A stretch of 64,000 nucleotides of DNA from Methylocystis rosea SV97 (GCF_000372845.1 NZ_KB889963.1:1546146-1610145), one strand, 5' to 3'; shown: positions 42,747-52,243, counted from the stretch's first letter. Notes: generated by a model from the letters alone, not told the origin. Numbers and translations: made by a program.

Positions 42747-43394
42747 CTACAGATGGCGTTCAAGCTCACGCGCGGCTTCGGCAGGGCGTCGCGCCACGTT
42801 GAACGGGCTTACAAAGCGGCCGTTCTTGTCCATCAGATACACGACAGTGGTGTGGTCGACGGAATAGTCCTCTTCCTTGCCGGGCGCACGCTTGGAGAAG
42901 ATACGATATTCGCGCAACACGGGATCGAGCGAAGCGCGCGGACCGGTGACGCCAATGATGCGCGGATCGAAATTGGAGAGATAATCTTTGAGAGCCTCGG
43001 GCGTGTCTCGCTCCGGATCGACGGTGACGAACAGCGCGCCGACTTTCGCATCCGGCCCCATCGCCCGCAAGATCTCCGACATCTCGAAGAGCGTGGTGTG
43101 ACAAATGTCGGGACAGTGCGTATAGCCGAAGAAAACGAGGAAGGGGCGTCCGAGGAAATCCTGCTCTGTCACCCGCTGCCCGGTATGTGCGGTGAGCTGA
43201 AAAGGTCCGCCGATGGTTTCCGTCGACGTCGTGGGCTTGCCGCTGGTGAAGTAGACAAAGGCGACGAACATGAACGCGAAGACAGCGCCGACGCCGATCA
43301 GCAGCGGCCTCGAGATGCCTGGTCCGCTTGTGGATTGTGCGCCCTTTGCGCCGCGCTTGACTCCCTTTGCGCCACCCTTCGATCCGTTGGCCAT
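42747..43394 (-). CDS. SCO1/SenC family copper chaperone
   Basis: A 215-residue membrane-anchored thioredoxin-fold protein. One transmembrane helix (about residues 30-52) is followed by the Sco domain with the copper-binding CPDIC motif (FFGYTHCPDICHTTLFEM) and the third ligand histidine in DYSVDHTTVVYL. Sco proteins deliver copper to the CuA site of cytochrome c oxidase or act as thiol reductases. The ATG at 43394 has AGGAA seven bases upstream and is preferred over the ATG at 43418. No oxidase genes are adjacent. Confidence 0.92.
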   Translation of the reverse strand: MANGSKGGAKGVKRGAKGAQSTSGPGISRPLLIGVGAVFAFMFVAFVYFTSGKPTTSTETIGGPFQLTAHTGQRVTEQDFLGRPFLVFFGYTHCPDICHTTLFEMSEILRAMGPDAKVGALFVTVDPERDTPEALKDYLSNFDPRIIGVTGPRASLDPVLREYRIFSKRAPGKEEDYSVDHTTVVYLMDKNGRFVSPFNVARRPAEAARELERHL

Positions 43395-43465
43395 CGTGCG
43401 TTTCCTGATTGTTGTCATGGGCGGCGCGCGCCGCAGCGGGTCCGCTGAGCGGACCGCGAATAGGA

Positions 43466-43819
43466 TTAATCCGCGAAAACTATATGGGCGTCATTGCATA
43501 AGTCCACGTCGCCTGAATCTTTCGCGTCGTCGAACGCCCAACGCGCCTCAAAGCGGCAGCCTCTGGCGCCGGTGATGGGAAACCGCGTGCGGCCTCCGGC
43601 GGCCAGCGGCTTATCGAGCTTGCCGACGATGGCCTCCGGCGCCGTTTTGTTTTTTGCCGCCATGACGATCTCGAAGCTTTTCAGCGGCACGGGACGCTGA
43701 TTCTCCAGATCGACGGTTTGCGCCAGCTTCGCCGGCGCCGTTCGCGGCTTCGTCGCGCCGACCGCCTGCGCGACGCCGGCGGCGGCGACGACGCCGATCA
43801 TCGCCAAGCGTAGCTTCAT
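43466..43819 (-). CDS. exported protein of unknown function
   Basis: A 117-residue protein with a signal peptide (MKLRLAMIGVVAAAGVAQA) and a short mature domain: LENQRPVPLKSFEIVMAAKNKT, then GGRTRFPITGARGCRFEARWAF and a C-terminal DVDLCNDAHIVFAD. Two cysteines could pair. I do not recognise the family. GGGAG lies upstream of the ATG at 43819; the longer frame is not needed. It is 72 bp upstream of the Sco gene on the same strand and may be co-expressed with it. Confidence 0.65.
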   Translation of the reverse strand: MKLRLAMIGVVAAAGVAQAVGATKPRTAPAKLAQTVDLENQRPVPLKSFEIVMAAKNKTAPEAIVGKLDKPLAAGGRTRFPITGARGCRFEARWAFDDAKDSGDVDLCNDAHIVFAD

Positions 43820-43972
43820 TGGATTTTCTCCCGGCGCGAACTTATCGCGCCCTTTTGCATTCGCCAAGCGCCGTCGCGCCCAGACTGAGCCGCACGGGGC
43901 GGACATGCGCGTCCTGCGCCGATGGTGTAGCTTCGCGCAATTGCGATTCCTGACTGTGAAAGCGCTTTAACC

Positions 43973-45477
43973 ATGAGCGAAACCCCGAGCGCCGTCCCAG
44001 GCAAAATCCTCGTCGGCGCAAGCATGAAGGATGGGAAGCCGCAGGCTTACCACTACCTTCTGCTCGCGCTTGGCAATCGCCATGGCTTGATCGCGGGCGC
44101 AACCGGCGGCGGCAAAACCGTTTCGCTGCAGCGGCTCGCCGAGGGCTTCTCGAACGCCGGAACCTGCGTCTTTCTCGCCGACGTCAAAGGCGATCTTGCG
44201 GGCCTGTCGCAGCCGGGCGAAGGCAAGTCGGCCTTCGTCGCGCGCGCCAAGGAGATTGGCGTTCTCTACGAGCCCGACCGGTTTCCCGTCGCCTTCTGGG
44301 ACGTTTTTGGCGAACAGGGACACCCGGTTCGGGCTTCGATCTCGGAAATGGGGCCGCTGCTTCTTTCGCGCCTGCTCGATTTGAACGACGTCCAAGAGGG
44401 CGTTCTGAATGTCGTTTTCAGGGTTGCGGACGAGCAGGGCATGTTGCTGCTCGATTTGAAGGATTTGCGGGCGATGCTCGCGCATGTTGCGGAGAACGCC
44501 GCGGCCTACAAACAGAAATACGGAAATGTGGCGCCCGCGAGCGTCGGCGCCATTCAGCGGCAGCTGTTGGTGCTGGAGACGCAGGGCGGCGCAAGTTTCT
44601 TCGGCGAGCCGGCGCTCGACATCATGGATTTCCTGCGAGTCGATCGCGACGGACGCGGGGTCATCAATATTCTCGCCGCAGACAAGTTGATGCGCGCGCC
44701 GCGGCTCTACGCGACCTTCCTTCTTTGGATGCTTTCCGAGCTGTTCGAAGCCCTGCCGGAAGTCGGCGATCTCGACAAGCCGAAGCTCGTTTTCTTCTTC
44801 GACGAGGCGCATCTTCTGTTCACCGACGCGCCGAAGGCGCTGCTGTCCGCCATTGAGCAGGTCGTGCGTCTCTCGGCGTCTATTTCATCACCCAAAATCC
44901 GCTCGACGTGCCGGACACGGTTCTGGGCCAACTCGGCAACCGCATTCAACATGTGCTGCGCGCATTCACGCCCCGCGATCAGAAGGCGGTGCGCGCCGCC
45001 GCCGAGACCTTTCGCGACAATCGCGCCCTCGAGGAAGCTGAGGCGATCATGCAGCTTGGCGTTGGCGAAGCGCTGGTGTCGATGCTCGACGCCAAAGGAA
45101 CGCCCGAAGTCGTCGAACGAACGTTGATCGCGCCGCCGTCCGCCCGCGTTGGACCGATATCGCCGCAGGAGCGGAAGGCCGTCATGGCCGCGAGCGCCTT
45201 CGGGGGAAAATACGACACGATGGTCGATCGCGAGTCCGCATTCGAAATGCTGCAAGCGCGCGCCAAGGGCAAGGGCGAGGCCGAAAGCGGCGCGGGCGGC
45301 GGTCTGCTCGGCGCGCTCGGCGGCATATTGGGCGGCATTTTTGGCAAGGGCGACAAGAAGCGCATGTCGCCCGCGGAACTCGCGGCGCGCGCCGCGATTC
45401 AATCGGCGGCGCGGTCCGCCGGGACACAGATCGCGCGCCAAATTCTGCGCGGCGTGCTGGGCGGCATGTCGAAGTGA
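43973..45477 (+). pseudogene. HerA-type ATPase (DUF853) broken by a small deletion
   Basis: The first part (43973 to about 44872) reads as a DUF853/HerA-like ATPase with Walker [19 protein letters not shown] and Walker [14 protein letters not shown]. After IEQVVRL the frame shifts. The downstream part resumes in another frame as [26 protein letters not shown] and runs to the stop at 45477. Intact relatives have about six extra residues at the joint (of the IRSKGV type). The pattern fits loss of about 16 bp at 44872-44875. The result would be a truncated protein ending near 45127 with about 80 wrong residues. The second half could only be made by a separate start. A sequencing or assembly error is possible but a 16-bp gap is less typical of one. 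Confidence 0.8.
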
Positions 45478-45646
45478 ATTCGCGCCCGAAGATTGCGGAA
45501 TCATACGGGCAGAATCTTCGCCAAACTTGCGCGGCCAAACTCGCGCGGCCGAGCCTTTGAAACGCGTCATTCACATTGCTGAATCTTAATCCGTGCTTTA
45601 GCCTCCCTTCACGCAATTGTCATTTTCCAGCCCACTAGGGGCGCCC

Positions 45647-45652
45647 TATAAT
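45647..45652 (+). promoter_or_regulatory. possible -10 box upstream of rpoH
   Basis: A perfect TATAAT stands 79 bp before the rpoH ATG in otherwise G/C-rich DNA. The sequence 17 bp upstream (TTTCCA) is a poor -35 match, and a better one (TTGTCA at 45617) is too far, so an activator or another sigma factor may be involved. The promoter is plausible but not certain. Confidence 0.35.
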
Positions 45653-45730
45653 GACCCCCTGTCGCGGCCGGCGTTTTGTGGCCGCGCTTCGCGGACCCGC
45701 CTTACTCAGGGGGTTCGTCAGGAGGGACTT

Positions 45731-46618
45731 ATGGCGAATGCCTTGCCAATCGTCTCAGAAGACGGCCTAGCCCGCTATCTTTCTGAAATCAGGCGGTTTC
45801 CAATGTTGGAGCCGCAGCAGGAATATATGCTTGCCAAGCGCTGGCGCGAGCATGAAGACGCAAAAGCCGCGCAGGAATTGATCACGTCGCATCTGCGGCT
45901 CGTGGCGAAAATCGCCATGGGCTATCGCGGCTACGGCTTGCCGATCGGGGAAATCGTTTCCGAAGGCAATGTCGGCCTCATGCAGGCCGTCAAGCGCTTC
46001 GAGCCCGAGCGCGGCTTCCGCCTTGCGACCTATGCAATGTGGTGGATCCGCGCCTCCATCCAAGAGTATATTTTGCGCTCCTGGTCGCTCGTCAAAATGG
46101 GCACCACCGCGAGTCAGAAGAAGCTCTTCTTCAATCTTCGCAAGGCCAAGAGCCGCATCTCGGCCTTCGAGGAAGGCGACCTGAAGCCCGAGAATGTCGA
46201 AAAGATCGCGCATCGGCTTGGCGTGTCCAAGCAGGACGTCATCGACATGAATCGCCGCATGGGCGGCGACTCGTCGCTCAACACGCCTTTGCGCGAGGAG
46301 GGCGAAGGCGAATGGCAGGACTGGCTTGTCGACGATAGCGTCGATCAAGAGCATCTGCTGGTCGCCCACGAAGAAAGCGACAATCGCCTGAAGGCGCTGC
46401 GCGGCGCGCTTGACGTGCTCAATCCGCGCGAGCGGCGCATCTTCGAGGCGCGCCGACTGTCCGACGATCCTGTCACGCTCGAAACGCTCTCCGAGGAATT
46501 CGGCGTGTCGCGTGAGCGCGTGCGCCAGATCGAGGTGCGCGCCTTCGAGAAGGTGCAGGCGGCGGTGCGCGACGGCGTCGCGCGGATCGAAGCGGCGCCC
46601 GCGCCGGCGGCGCCGTAG
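45731..46618 (+). CDS. rpoH: RNA polymerase sigma factor RpoH (heat-shock sigma-32)
   Basis: A 295-residue heat-shock sigma factor. It has region 2 (HLRLVAKIAMGYRGYGLPIGEIVSEGNVGLMQAVKRFEPERGFRLATYAMWWIRASIQEYIL), the RpoH-specific box (QKKLFFNLRK, about residue 130) and region 4 with the helix-turn-helix ETLSEEFGVSRERVRQIEVRAFEKV. GGAGGG precedes the ATG at 45731; the longer open frame upstream overlaps the promoter. It is convergent with the M48 protease gene. Confidence 0.95.
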   Translation: MANALPIVSEDGLARYLSEIRRFPMLEPQQEYMLAKRWREHEDAKAAQELITSHLRLVAKIAMGYRGYGLPIGEIVSEGNVGLMQAVKRFEPERGFRLATYAMWWIRASIQEYILRSWSLVKMGTTASQKKLFFNLRKAKSRISAFEEGDLKPENVEKIAHRLGVSKQDVIDMNRRMGGDSSLNTPLREEGEGEWQDWLVDDSVDQEHLLVAHEESDNRLKALRGALDVLNPRERRIFEARRLSDDPVTLETLSEEFGVSRERVRQIEVRAFEKVQAAVRDGVARIEAAPAPAAP

Positions 46619-46624
46619 ATAGGG

Positions 46625-47689
46625 CTAGTCGCAGATCGTCTTCAGCGCCTTCCATTCGTCGTCTGTGAGCACGGGATCGGCCGTGGCTTTGTCCGCGGCC
46701 GAGAGCTTGGCGAGTCTGTCTTCGCTCAAGGGGTGATCGTGGAGGATGGTGAGGAAGCCGTCTTTTTCGTTGCCTGTGACGCGCAGCAGCAATTCGCCCA
46801 TCGGTTTCGCGGGCCGGCCGAGGCGGGCGAGCGTTTGCGCAGCGAATGCGTCGGCCCGCGCCTCCGCTTCCCGCGAATTGGCGGCGTTCAGCAAAGTCTT
46901 GCCGGCGAAAACCACGGCGCCGCCGCCGGCCACGTCGCCAAACAGCAGGCCGAAGAGATAGGCGGTTCCGCCATCGGCGATGATGCGGCGCAGGTGATCG
47001 CGGTTCTGCAAATGACCGAGTTCATGCGCCAACACGCCCAGGATTTCATCCTGCGACTGCGCCTTCTCCAACAGTCCCGCAAGGACGAACACCTTACCCC
47101 CTGGAAGGGCGAAGGCGTTTGGCGTTCTTTCGGAGAGCGCCTCGATGGTCGCCGTCACGTGAAGGCCGGACGCGTCCTGCAAGCGTTTGGAGAGCTTCAC
47201 GAGCGCGGCCGAGCCCTTGGGCGGTGTGCAGTTCTTGCCGTCGAACATTTGGCGCATCTGGCGTTCGGCCACTTCGCCAATACGGTTTTCCCATGAAATG
47301 GGCACGAGCGGCGCTAAGCGGTCGGCGGCGAAGGGAACGCCGAACCAAACGAGGCCGACGATCGAAGCGGTCGCGGCGAGCGACCACGCCACGATTTTGA
47401 GCGTCGAACCGTCGTGCGCCGCGTCATCCGCGAGCTTCGGACAATGGCGTTCGACCTCGCGCTGAGTGTCGCCGTCGCGGATGTCGAGATGCGCCAATTG
47501 CGCGGCGCCAATCGCCCGCAGCCGCATCAGGTCGGCTGGCGCGGGGATGCGGCGCACGTCGGCGTAAGACCACGCGGAGAGAACCGCGCCGTCCTCGCAT
47601 ATTTCCAGCGTCGGACCGAAAGCGAGCGAGACGCGGCGCTTCTTGTTGACGACACCGTCGAAATAGATCGCCTCGAATTTTTCGTTCAC
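46625..47689 (-). CDS. M48-family membrane metalloprotease
   Basis: A 354-residue protein. A cytoplasmic N-terminal part of about 90 residues is followed by one transmembrane helix (about 100-122) and an M48 peptidase domain with the zinc motif HELGHLQNRDH and the third ligand in EARADAFAAQTL. It resembles Oma1/BepA-like proteases that degrade or handle envelope proteins. The start is a GTG at 47689, directly after the DUF898 gene. The two are an operon. It is convergent with rpoH with only 6 bp between. Confidence 0.85.
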   Translation of the reverse strand: MNEKFEAIYFDGVVNKKRRVSLAFGPTLEICEDGAVLSAWSYADVRRIPAPADLMRLRAIGAAQLAHLDIRDGDTQREVERHCPKLADDAAHDGSTLKIVAWSLAATASIVGLVWFGVPFAADRLAPLVPISWENRIGEVAERQMRQMFDGKNCTPPKGSAALVKLSKRLQDASGLHVTATIEALSERTPNAFALPGGKVFVLAGLLEKAQSQDEILGVLAHELGHLQNRDHLRRIIADGGTAYLFGLLFGDVAGGGAVVFAGKTLLNAANSREAEARADAFAAQTLARLGRPAKPMGELLLRVTGNEKDGFLTILHDHPLSEDRLAKLSAADKATADPVLTDDEWKALKTICD

Positions 47690-47693
47690 GCCG

Positions 47694-48854
47694 TCAGAAT
47701 CCTGCGACGTCGAGACTATCGGCGAAGCCTTCGCCGAGCGCGGTGGGCGGCGACGCGTCGAGCCGCATCGCGACCTCTTGCGCGGCGTGCAAATTGTGAA
47801 TCGTTAGCGAATTGACGACGATCCGCCACACCCGCTGGACGAAGTAGGTTCGCCACAGAATCGAATATTGCACGATCAGTGCAAGATAGAAGAATACAGC
47901 CAAGACGACGCCGAGGATTTTGGGCAGGAAGGCGATGGCGAGCGCCGCGCCGATCCCCGCCGCCAGCAGCGAAGCGAAGAAAAGGCCGACGAAAATCCAA
48001 TAATTTCTAGTCAGGGCGTGGCGCTCCAGGGTCGAGGCCGCCCGCACGTCGCCGATGCGCACGCCTTCCAGCCACCACTTCCACTGCAGGGCCTTAAACC
48101 GCGCATATATGAAGACCAAGGCTGGAAGGGTCGGCAGCATCAACAAGAACCAAGCGCCTTGCTTCGTGAGTTCATAGAGGACAGGCCCCACCAAGTAAGC
48201 AGCCGCCGTGAAGGCGGCGCCGATCCAAAGCAGCCAGCCCTGTTTGAAGAAACTGCCGCCGGTTGCAATGAAGTCGCCACGAAGATCGCCGTAATAGGTG
48301 TGGCGCATCTTGTAGCGTTCCAATGCAGCCTGCATCCACGGCAGCGCTAACCCGAGCGTGACGACGCTGACGAAGCCCCAGCCCATGGCGCGCAGCGCAT
48401 AGGAAACGCCGGAGCCTTCCATGTGAAAGCGCAGCCCTCGCCAGGCGGTGCGATGCAAGCGGTAGCGCCGCGCCCGATAGATCGCAAACTGCCAAAAGGT
48501 CAGAAAGAAAACGCCGAACACGGACGATGCGAACGATTGTGCGCGTTCCGCTTCGACGCCGAGCAGGAAAGACGCGAGATAGATAGGCGCAAGAATCGCG
48601 ATGGCGAAAAGGAAGCCGATGAGCAATTCGCGCGCCGTGCCGAGATAGGCGAAGGCGTCGCCGTCCAGCACCGTATGCGACCACAGATGCTGGCGGATTT
48701 TGGTCGCCAGCCAAAAGCGGTAGAAGCCGAAGGTGACGATCTCAAGGAGCGCGCCTTTGCGCAGAAGGTCGCGAAATTCGTCGTCGTGGCCCGTGAAAAC
48801 AATATCGCTCGACTCCGGCGCGCGCTGCGCCGCGTCTACTGTCATGTCGTTCAT
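47694..48854 (-). CDS. DUF898 (YjgN-like) multipass membrane protein
   Basis: A 386-residue protein with about six to eight hydrophobic helices. The YjgN/DUF898 signature appears as FRDLLRKGALLEIVTFGFYRFWLATKIRQHLWSHT and WRGLRFHMEGSGVSYALRAMGWGFVSVVTLGLALPW. AAGGGGG precedes the ATG. Pairing of a DUF898 membrane protein with an M48 protease is seen in several Proteobacteria. The function of either partner is not established. Confidence 0.85.
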   Translation of the reverse strand: MNDMTVDAAQRAPESSDIVFTGHDDEFRDLLRKGALLEIVTFGFYRFWLATKIRQHLWSHTVLDGDAFAYLGTARELLIGFLFAIAILAPIYLASFLLGVEAERAQSFASSVFGVFFLTFWQFAIYRARRYRLHRTAWRGLRFHMEGSGVSYALRAMGWGFVSVVTLGLALPWMQAALERYKMRHTYYGDLRGDFIATGGSFFKQGWLLWIGAAFTAAAYLVGPVLYELTKQGAWFLLMLPTLPALVFIYARFKALQWKWWLEGVRIGDVRAASTLERHALTRNYWIFVGLFFASLLAAGIGAALAIAFLPKILGVVLAVFFYLALIVQYSILWRTYFVQRVWRIVVNSLTIHNLHAAQEVAMRLDASPPTALGEGFADSLDVAGF

Positions 48855-48976
48855 GAAAAAAGCCCCCTTGAACAGGGCGAATACTGCACCGCCACATGAC
48901 CTTGGGCAAGCCTGTCCCGCGCCGCATCGACGCTATATTAAGAAGAGATCAATTTAAGAACGCGGGTGGATAAAAC

Positions 48977-49654
48977 ATGTCCCATTGGCTCATCGCCGGC
49001 GCGAGCCGCGGCATTGGATTGGAGGCTGCGCGTCAGCTTTCAGCACGAGGGGAGCGCGTGACCGCGAGCGCGCGTAGCGCGGCGGGCGTGGCGGCGCTGA
49101 AAGCGGCCGCGCCTGAGGCGACGACATTGCAGTTCGACGTGCGCGACGAGGCGCAGATCAAGGCCGCCGCCGCGCGGGTTTCCGATCCTATCGACGCGCT
49201 CATCGTCAACGCCGGCGCCTATGGGCCGCAGCGCCAATCCTCCACCGATATGGATTTCGAAGGCGCGCTCGATCTTCTCTCGGTCAATACGCTGGGTCCG
49301 CTGCGCGTCGTTCAGGCCTTTCTGCCGCTTATAAAGCGCAGCGCCCGTCCCCGCATCGTCATGATGTCGAGCATACTCGGGTCGATGTCGCTGGAAGGGA
49401 CATTCAATGTCGCCTACCGCGTGTCTAAAGCGGGGCTGAACAAGATCGCGCAATGTCTCGCCGCCGATCTGAAGGCGGAAGGCGTCATCGTCGTCGCGAT
49501 GCACCCCGGCTGGGTGCGCACCGACATGGGCGGGGCGGACGCCACGCTCGACGTGCGCGACAGCGTGGCCGGAATCATTCGTGTCGCCGAGTCGCTGACG
49601 CTCGCTGACACGCGCCGCTATCTCGACTACCGCGGCGAAAACATTCCCTGGTGA
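48977..49654 (+). CDS. short-chain dehydrogenase/reductase
   Basis: A 225-residue SDR with the NAD(P)-binding GASRGIGLE near the N-terminus, the NAG motif (IVNAGAYGP), the catalytic Ser in MMSSILGSM and YxxxK in AYRVSKAGLN. The C-terminal part (MHPGWVRTDMGG) resembles the C-factor/sniffer-type subgroup. The substrate is unknown. It is divergent from the DUF898-M48 operon and convergent with the ABC transporter genes. Confidence 0.88.
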   Translation: MSHWLIAGASRGIGLEAARQLSARGERVTASARSAAGVAALKAAAPEATTLQFDVRDEAQIKAAAARVSDPIDALIVNAGAYGPQRQSSTDMDFEGALDLLSVNTLGPLRVVQAFLPLIKRSARPRIVMMSSILGSMSLEGTFNVAYRVSKAGLNKIAQCLAADLKAEGVIVVAMHPGWVRTDMGGADATLDVRDSVAGIIRVAESLTLADTRRYLDYRGENIPW

Positions 49655-49673
49655 AGCAGGACACGCTCAAGCG

Positions 49674-50441
49674 CTAAGGATGTCTCGGGTGAGATGACCC
49701 GGCGCGCGCCGCAGCAAACGCGTCTTTCGCCTGCGCTTCAAGCGTCGCCGCCGTCTCTTTCTCCAACGCCCTTCGCGGCGCCGGCACATCGATCGTGGCG
49801 ACGACATGGGCGGGACGCGCCGACAACAGGAACAGCCTGTCTCCAAGCGCAATCGCCTCGCGCAGATCGTGCGTCACGATCAGCGTCGTGATGCGCCGCT
49901 CATCGATGAGCCTTGCGATCATCTCGCGCAGATCTCGGGCAAGCGCCGCGTCAAGCGAAACGAGCGGTTCGTCCAGCAACAGGAGGTCCGGCTTGACGGC
50001 GAGCGCCCGCGCAAGAGCGACCCGCCGCGCGAGGCCGAGCGAAAGCTCGCGCGGGAAATGCGCCGCGTGCTCAGCGAGACCGAGTTCGTCGAGGAGCGCG
50101 GCGATGTCGTCTTCGCGCGCATGCGGCGCGGAGATTCGGATATTGTCGATGACGCTGCGCCAGGGCAGCAATCGCGGCTCTTGAAAAACCATGCCGAGCC
50201 GGCCGTGTTCGGGCAGGACAATCGTTCCGACATAGTCCTTGTCGAGGCCGGCGATGAGGCGCAGCAGAGTCGTCTTGCCGCAGCCGGAAGGGCCGACGAC
50301 CGCGCCTGCCTGTCCCGCGGGCAGCATCAGCCGTAGCCCTTCGAGCGCCCGAAGCGGCCGGCCGCTGGCGGAATGATAATCCTTAGTCGCGATCGAGACG
50401 TCGAGAGACGTCGCGCCGCCAGCGGGAGACGTGTCGTTCAA
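49674..50441 (-). CDS. ABC transporter ATP-binding protein (nitrate/sulfonate/taurine type)
   Basis: A 255-residue ABC ATPase: Walker A GPSGCGKTTLLRLIAGLD, Q-loop MVFQEPRLLPW, signature LSLGLARRVALARAL (a variant of LSGGQ) and Walker B LLLLDEPLVSLD. It powers the SsuABC/TauABC-like importer encoded upstream. Its first 59 bases overlap the end of the permease gene, longer than usual for such operons. The glycine change in the signature (LSLGL) is noteworthy but occurs in this subfamily. Confidence 0.9.
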   Translation of the reverse strand: MNDTSPAGGATSLDVSIATKDYHSASGRPLRALEGLRLMLPAGQAGAVVGPSGCGKTTLLRLIAGLDKDYVGTIVLPEHGRLGMVFQEPRLLPWRSVIDNIRISAPHAREDDIAALLDELGLAEHAAHFPRELSLGLARRVALARALAVKPDLLLLDEPLVSLDAALARDLREMIARLIDERRITTLIVTHDLREAIALGDRLFLLSARPAHVVATIDVPAPRRALEKETAATLEAQAKDAFAAARAGSSHPRHP

Positions 50442-51138
50442 GAGGCTGCACCAGAAAGGTTTCGACGCCGAGCATCAGCGCGACGAAGGGAAGCGCGTAA
50501 GCAAGCAGAAGCCTCATGTCAAAGAGCTGAAAGGCCATGTTGATTTCGAATCCGACGCCGTTCGAGCGCCCCAGCAGTTCGACGACGAGAACGATCTTCC
50601 AGACGAGCGACAGGCCGGAACGCGTCGCCGCCGCAAGATAGGGCGCGAGCTGCGGCAGGACGAGATGCCTGAAGCGCGCGGCGGGAGAAAAGCGAAACAC
50701 ATGCGCCATGTCCTCAAGCTGCGGATCAAGCGCGCGGGCGCCTTCGCGCACGACGACGATGGCGTTGGGCAGCTTGTTGAGCGCGACGGCGCCGATCGCG
50801 GCGACTTCCGTGAGGCCGGCCCAGACATAGGCGAGCACGATGACGACCAGCGCCGGCAGATTGAGCAGCGTGACGAGCCAGGGATCGAGCAGCCGGTCGG
50901 CGAGCCTGTTGCGACCCATGACATAGCCGATCGCCGCGCCGAAACTCATGGCGAGCGCGAAGGCGGCGACGACGCGCGCCAGCGTGATCGAGAGATTGGA
51001 GAACAGCGCGCCGGAGACCGCCTCTTCATAAATCTTCTCGAAAACGGCCATCGGTCCCGGAAGTCGGCGCGGATCTGAAAGCCACGCGCCGATCTGCCAA
51101 AGCAGGAGTAGAGCCGCAAGCGAGATGAACCGGATCAA
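50383..51138 (-). CDS. ABC transporter permease (nitrate/sulfonate/taurine type)
   Basis: A 251-residue inner-membrane permease with about six helices and the EAA-type coupling loop (EGARALDPQLEDMAHVFRFSPAARFRHLVLPQLAPYL). It is of the SsuC/TauC family. Its ATG overlaps the binding-protein stop by 4 bp. The C-terminal end is arginine-rich and overlaps the ATPase gene. Confidence 0.9.
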   Translation of the reverse strand: MIRFISLAALLLLWQIGAWLSDPRRLPGPMAVFEKIYEEAVSGALFSNLSITLARVVAAFALAMSFGAAIGYVMGRNRLADRLLDPWLVTLLNLPALVVIVLAYVWAGLTEVAAIGAVALNKLPNAIVVVREGARALDPQLEDMAHVFRFSPAARFRHLVLPQLAPYLAAATRSGLSLVWKIVLVVELLGRSNGVGFEINMAFQLFDMRLLLAYALPFVALMLGVETFLVQPLERHVSRWRRDVSRRLDRD

Positions 51139-52118
51139 TTCGGCTTGACCTCGGCGCCCTTGTAGAAGGTCCCCGGATCAAGCGTCTGGCTCGGCCCGAC
51201 GAGCTTTTCGCCGCCGAGCGCAGCGAGCGCGCCATAGAGCGTCCGGGCGTCGGCCTCTTCCTGCGCGATCGGGCGTTTCGGCAAGCTGGCGACATAGCGC
51301 TTGCGGTAGATGTCGACTGTCTTGGCGTCCTCGCCGCGAAGGCGCTGCGTCTTGACCACGTCCCAAGCCTTGTCCGAAGTCGCGATCAGCTCCTTAGCTT
51401 TCTTCGTCATCGAGAAGAACCGCGCCAGCGCGTCCCTGTTCTTCGCCGCGAAGCGTTCGTCGAAGACATAGCCGGTGACGACGACGTCGCCCTTGGCGCC
51501 GAGCGCCTTTTCGACGTCGGTGAGTTCGACGGCGCGCGTGAAGCCTTGCGCCTCAAGATCGGCGGCGAAATTCCAGAATTCGAGCGCCGCGTCGATCTCG
51601 CCCTCCAGCGCCTTTTCGGCGATGAGCGGCGGCGCGCCATAAAGCACGGTTGCGGTCTTGTCGAGATCGACGTCGTTCTTGAGCGCATAGGCCTTAAGCA
51701 TGAGCCAGCTCTTGTCGAGCGGCCCGCCGGCGACGCCGAGCGTCTTGCCGGCGAGGTCCTTGACGCTCTTGATCGCGGGGTTCTTGGTCATGACCGCGCC
51801 GATCGCCGATGAGTGCGGGTAGAAGGTCAGCTTCGCGCCCTCCGCGCGCTGGCGGACGACCCATAGCCAATCGGAGATGATGACGTCGGCGCCGCCGCCC
51901 TGGATGGCGATCTTGCCGGCGTCGGTCGAGGCGAGCTCGGTGGCGTCGATATCGAGCTTCGCGTCCTTATCGAGGCCGAACGCCTTAGCGACGGCAAGTT
52001 CCCAGCCAAGCGTGCCGGTCTTTTGCAGCGCGATGCGCAGTTTTTCCGCCTGCGCCGGCGCGGCGAGGAGAAAGACGCTGGCGAGGCAGGCGGCGAGAGC
52101 GACGAAGAAGCGTTGCAT
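51135..52118 (-). CDS. ABC transporter periplasmic substrate-binding protein (sulfonate/nitrate type)
   Basis: A 327-residue exported binding protein with a signal peptide cleaved after AQA. It then follows the SsuA/TauA-like two-lobe fold: LRIALQKTGTLGWELAVAKAFGL, GKIAIQGGGADVIISDWLWV and DLAGKTLGVAGGPLDKSWLML. The substrate may be a sulfonate, nitrate, thiamine precursor or other small molecule. It is the first gene of the operon; upstream lies a composite palindromic repeat. Confidence 0.87.
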   Translation of the reverse strand: MQRFFVALAACLASVFLLAAPAQAEKLRIALQKTGTLGWELAVAKAFGLDKDAKLDIDATELASTDAGKIAIQGGGADVIISDWLWVVRQRAEGAKLTFYPHSSAIGAVMTKNPAIKSVKDLAGKTLGVAGGPLDKSWLMLKAYALKNDVDLDKTATVLYGAPPLIAEKALEGEIDAALEFWNFAADLEAQGFTRAVELTDVEKALGAKGDVVVTGYVFDERFAAKNRDALARFFSMTKKAKELIATSDKAWDVVKTQRLRGEDAKTVDIYRKRYVASLPKRPIAQEEADARTLYGALAALGGEKLVGPSQTLDPGTFYKGAEVKPN

Positions 52119-52243
52119 GTTTTCCCTAGGATTTTGGCTGAATGTCTTACCGCAGGATCTATATGGCGTCGATGCGCCGCGTTAGGCTGGGCTATATCCG
52201 TTGTCGAGGAGCTACCGCCGAAGCCGCTGACGCAAACTCTCCG

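Noticed and set aside
44867-44880. Programmed frameshift in the HerA-type ATPase gene
   Set aside because: There is no slippery heptamer, and the missing residues point to a deletion instead of a one-base slip.
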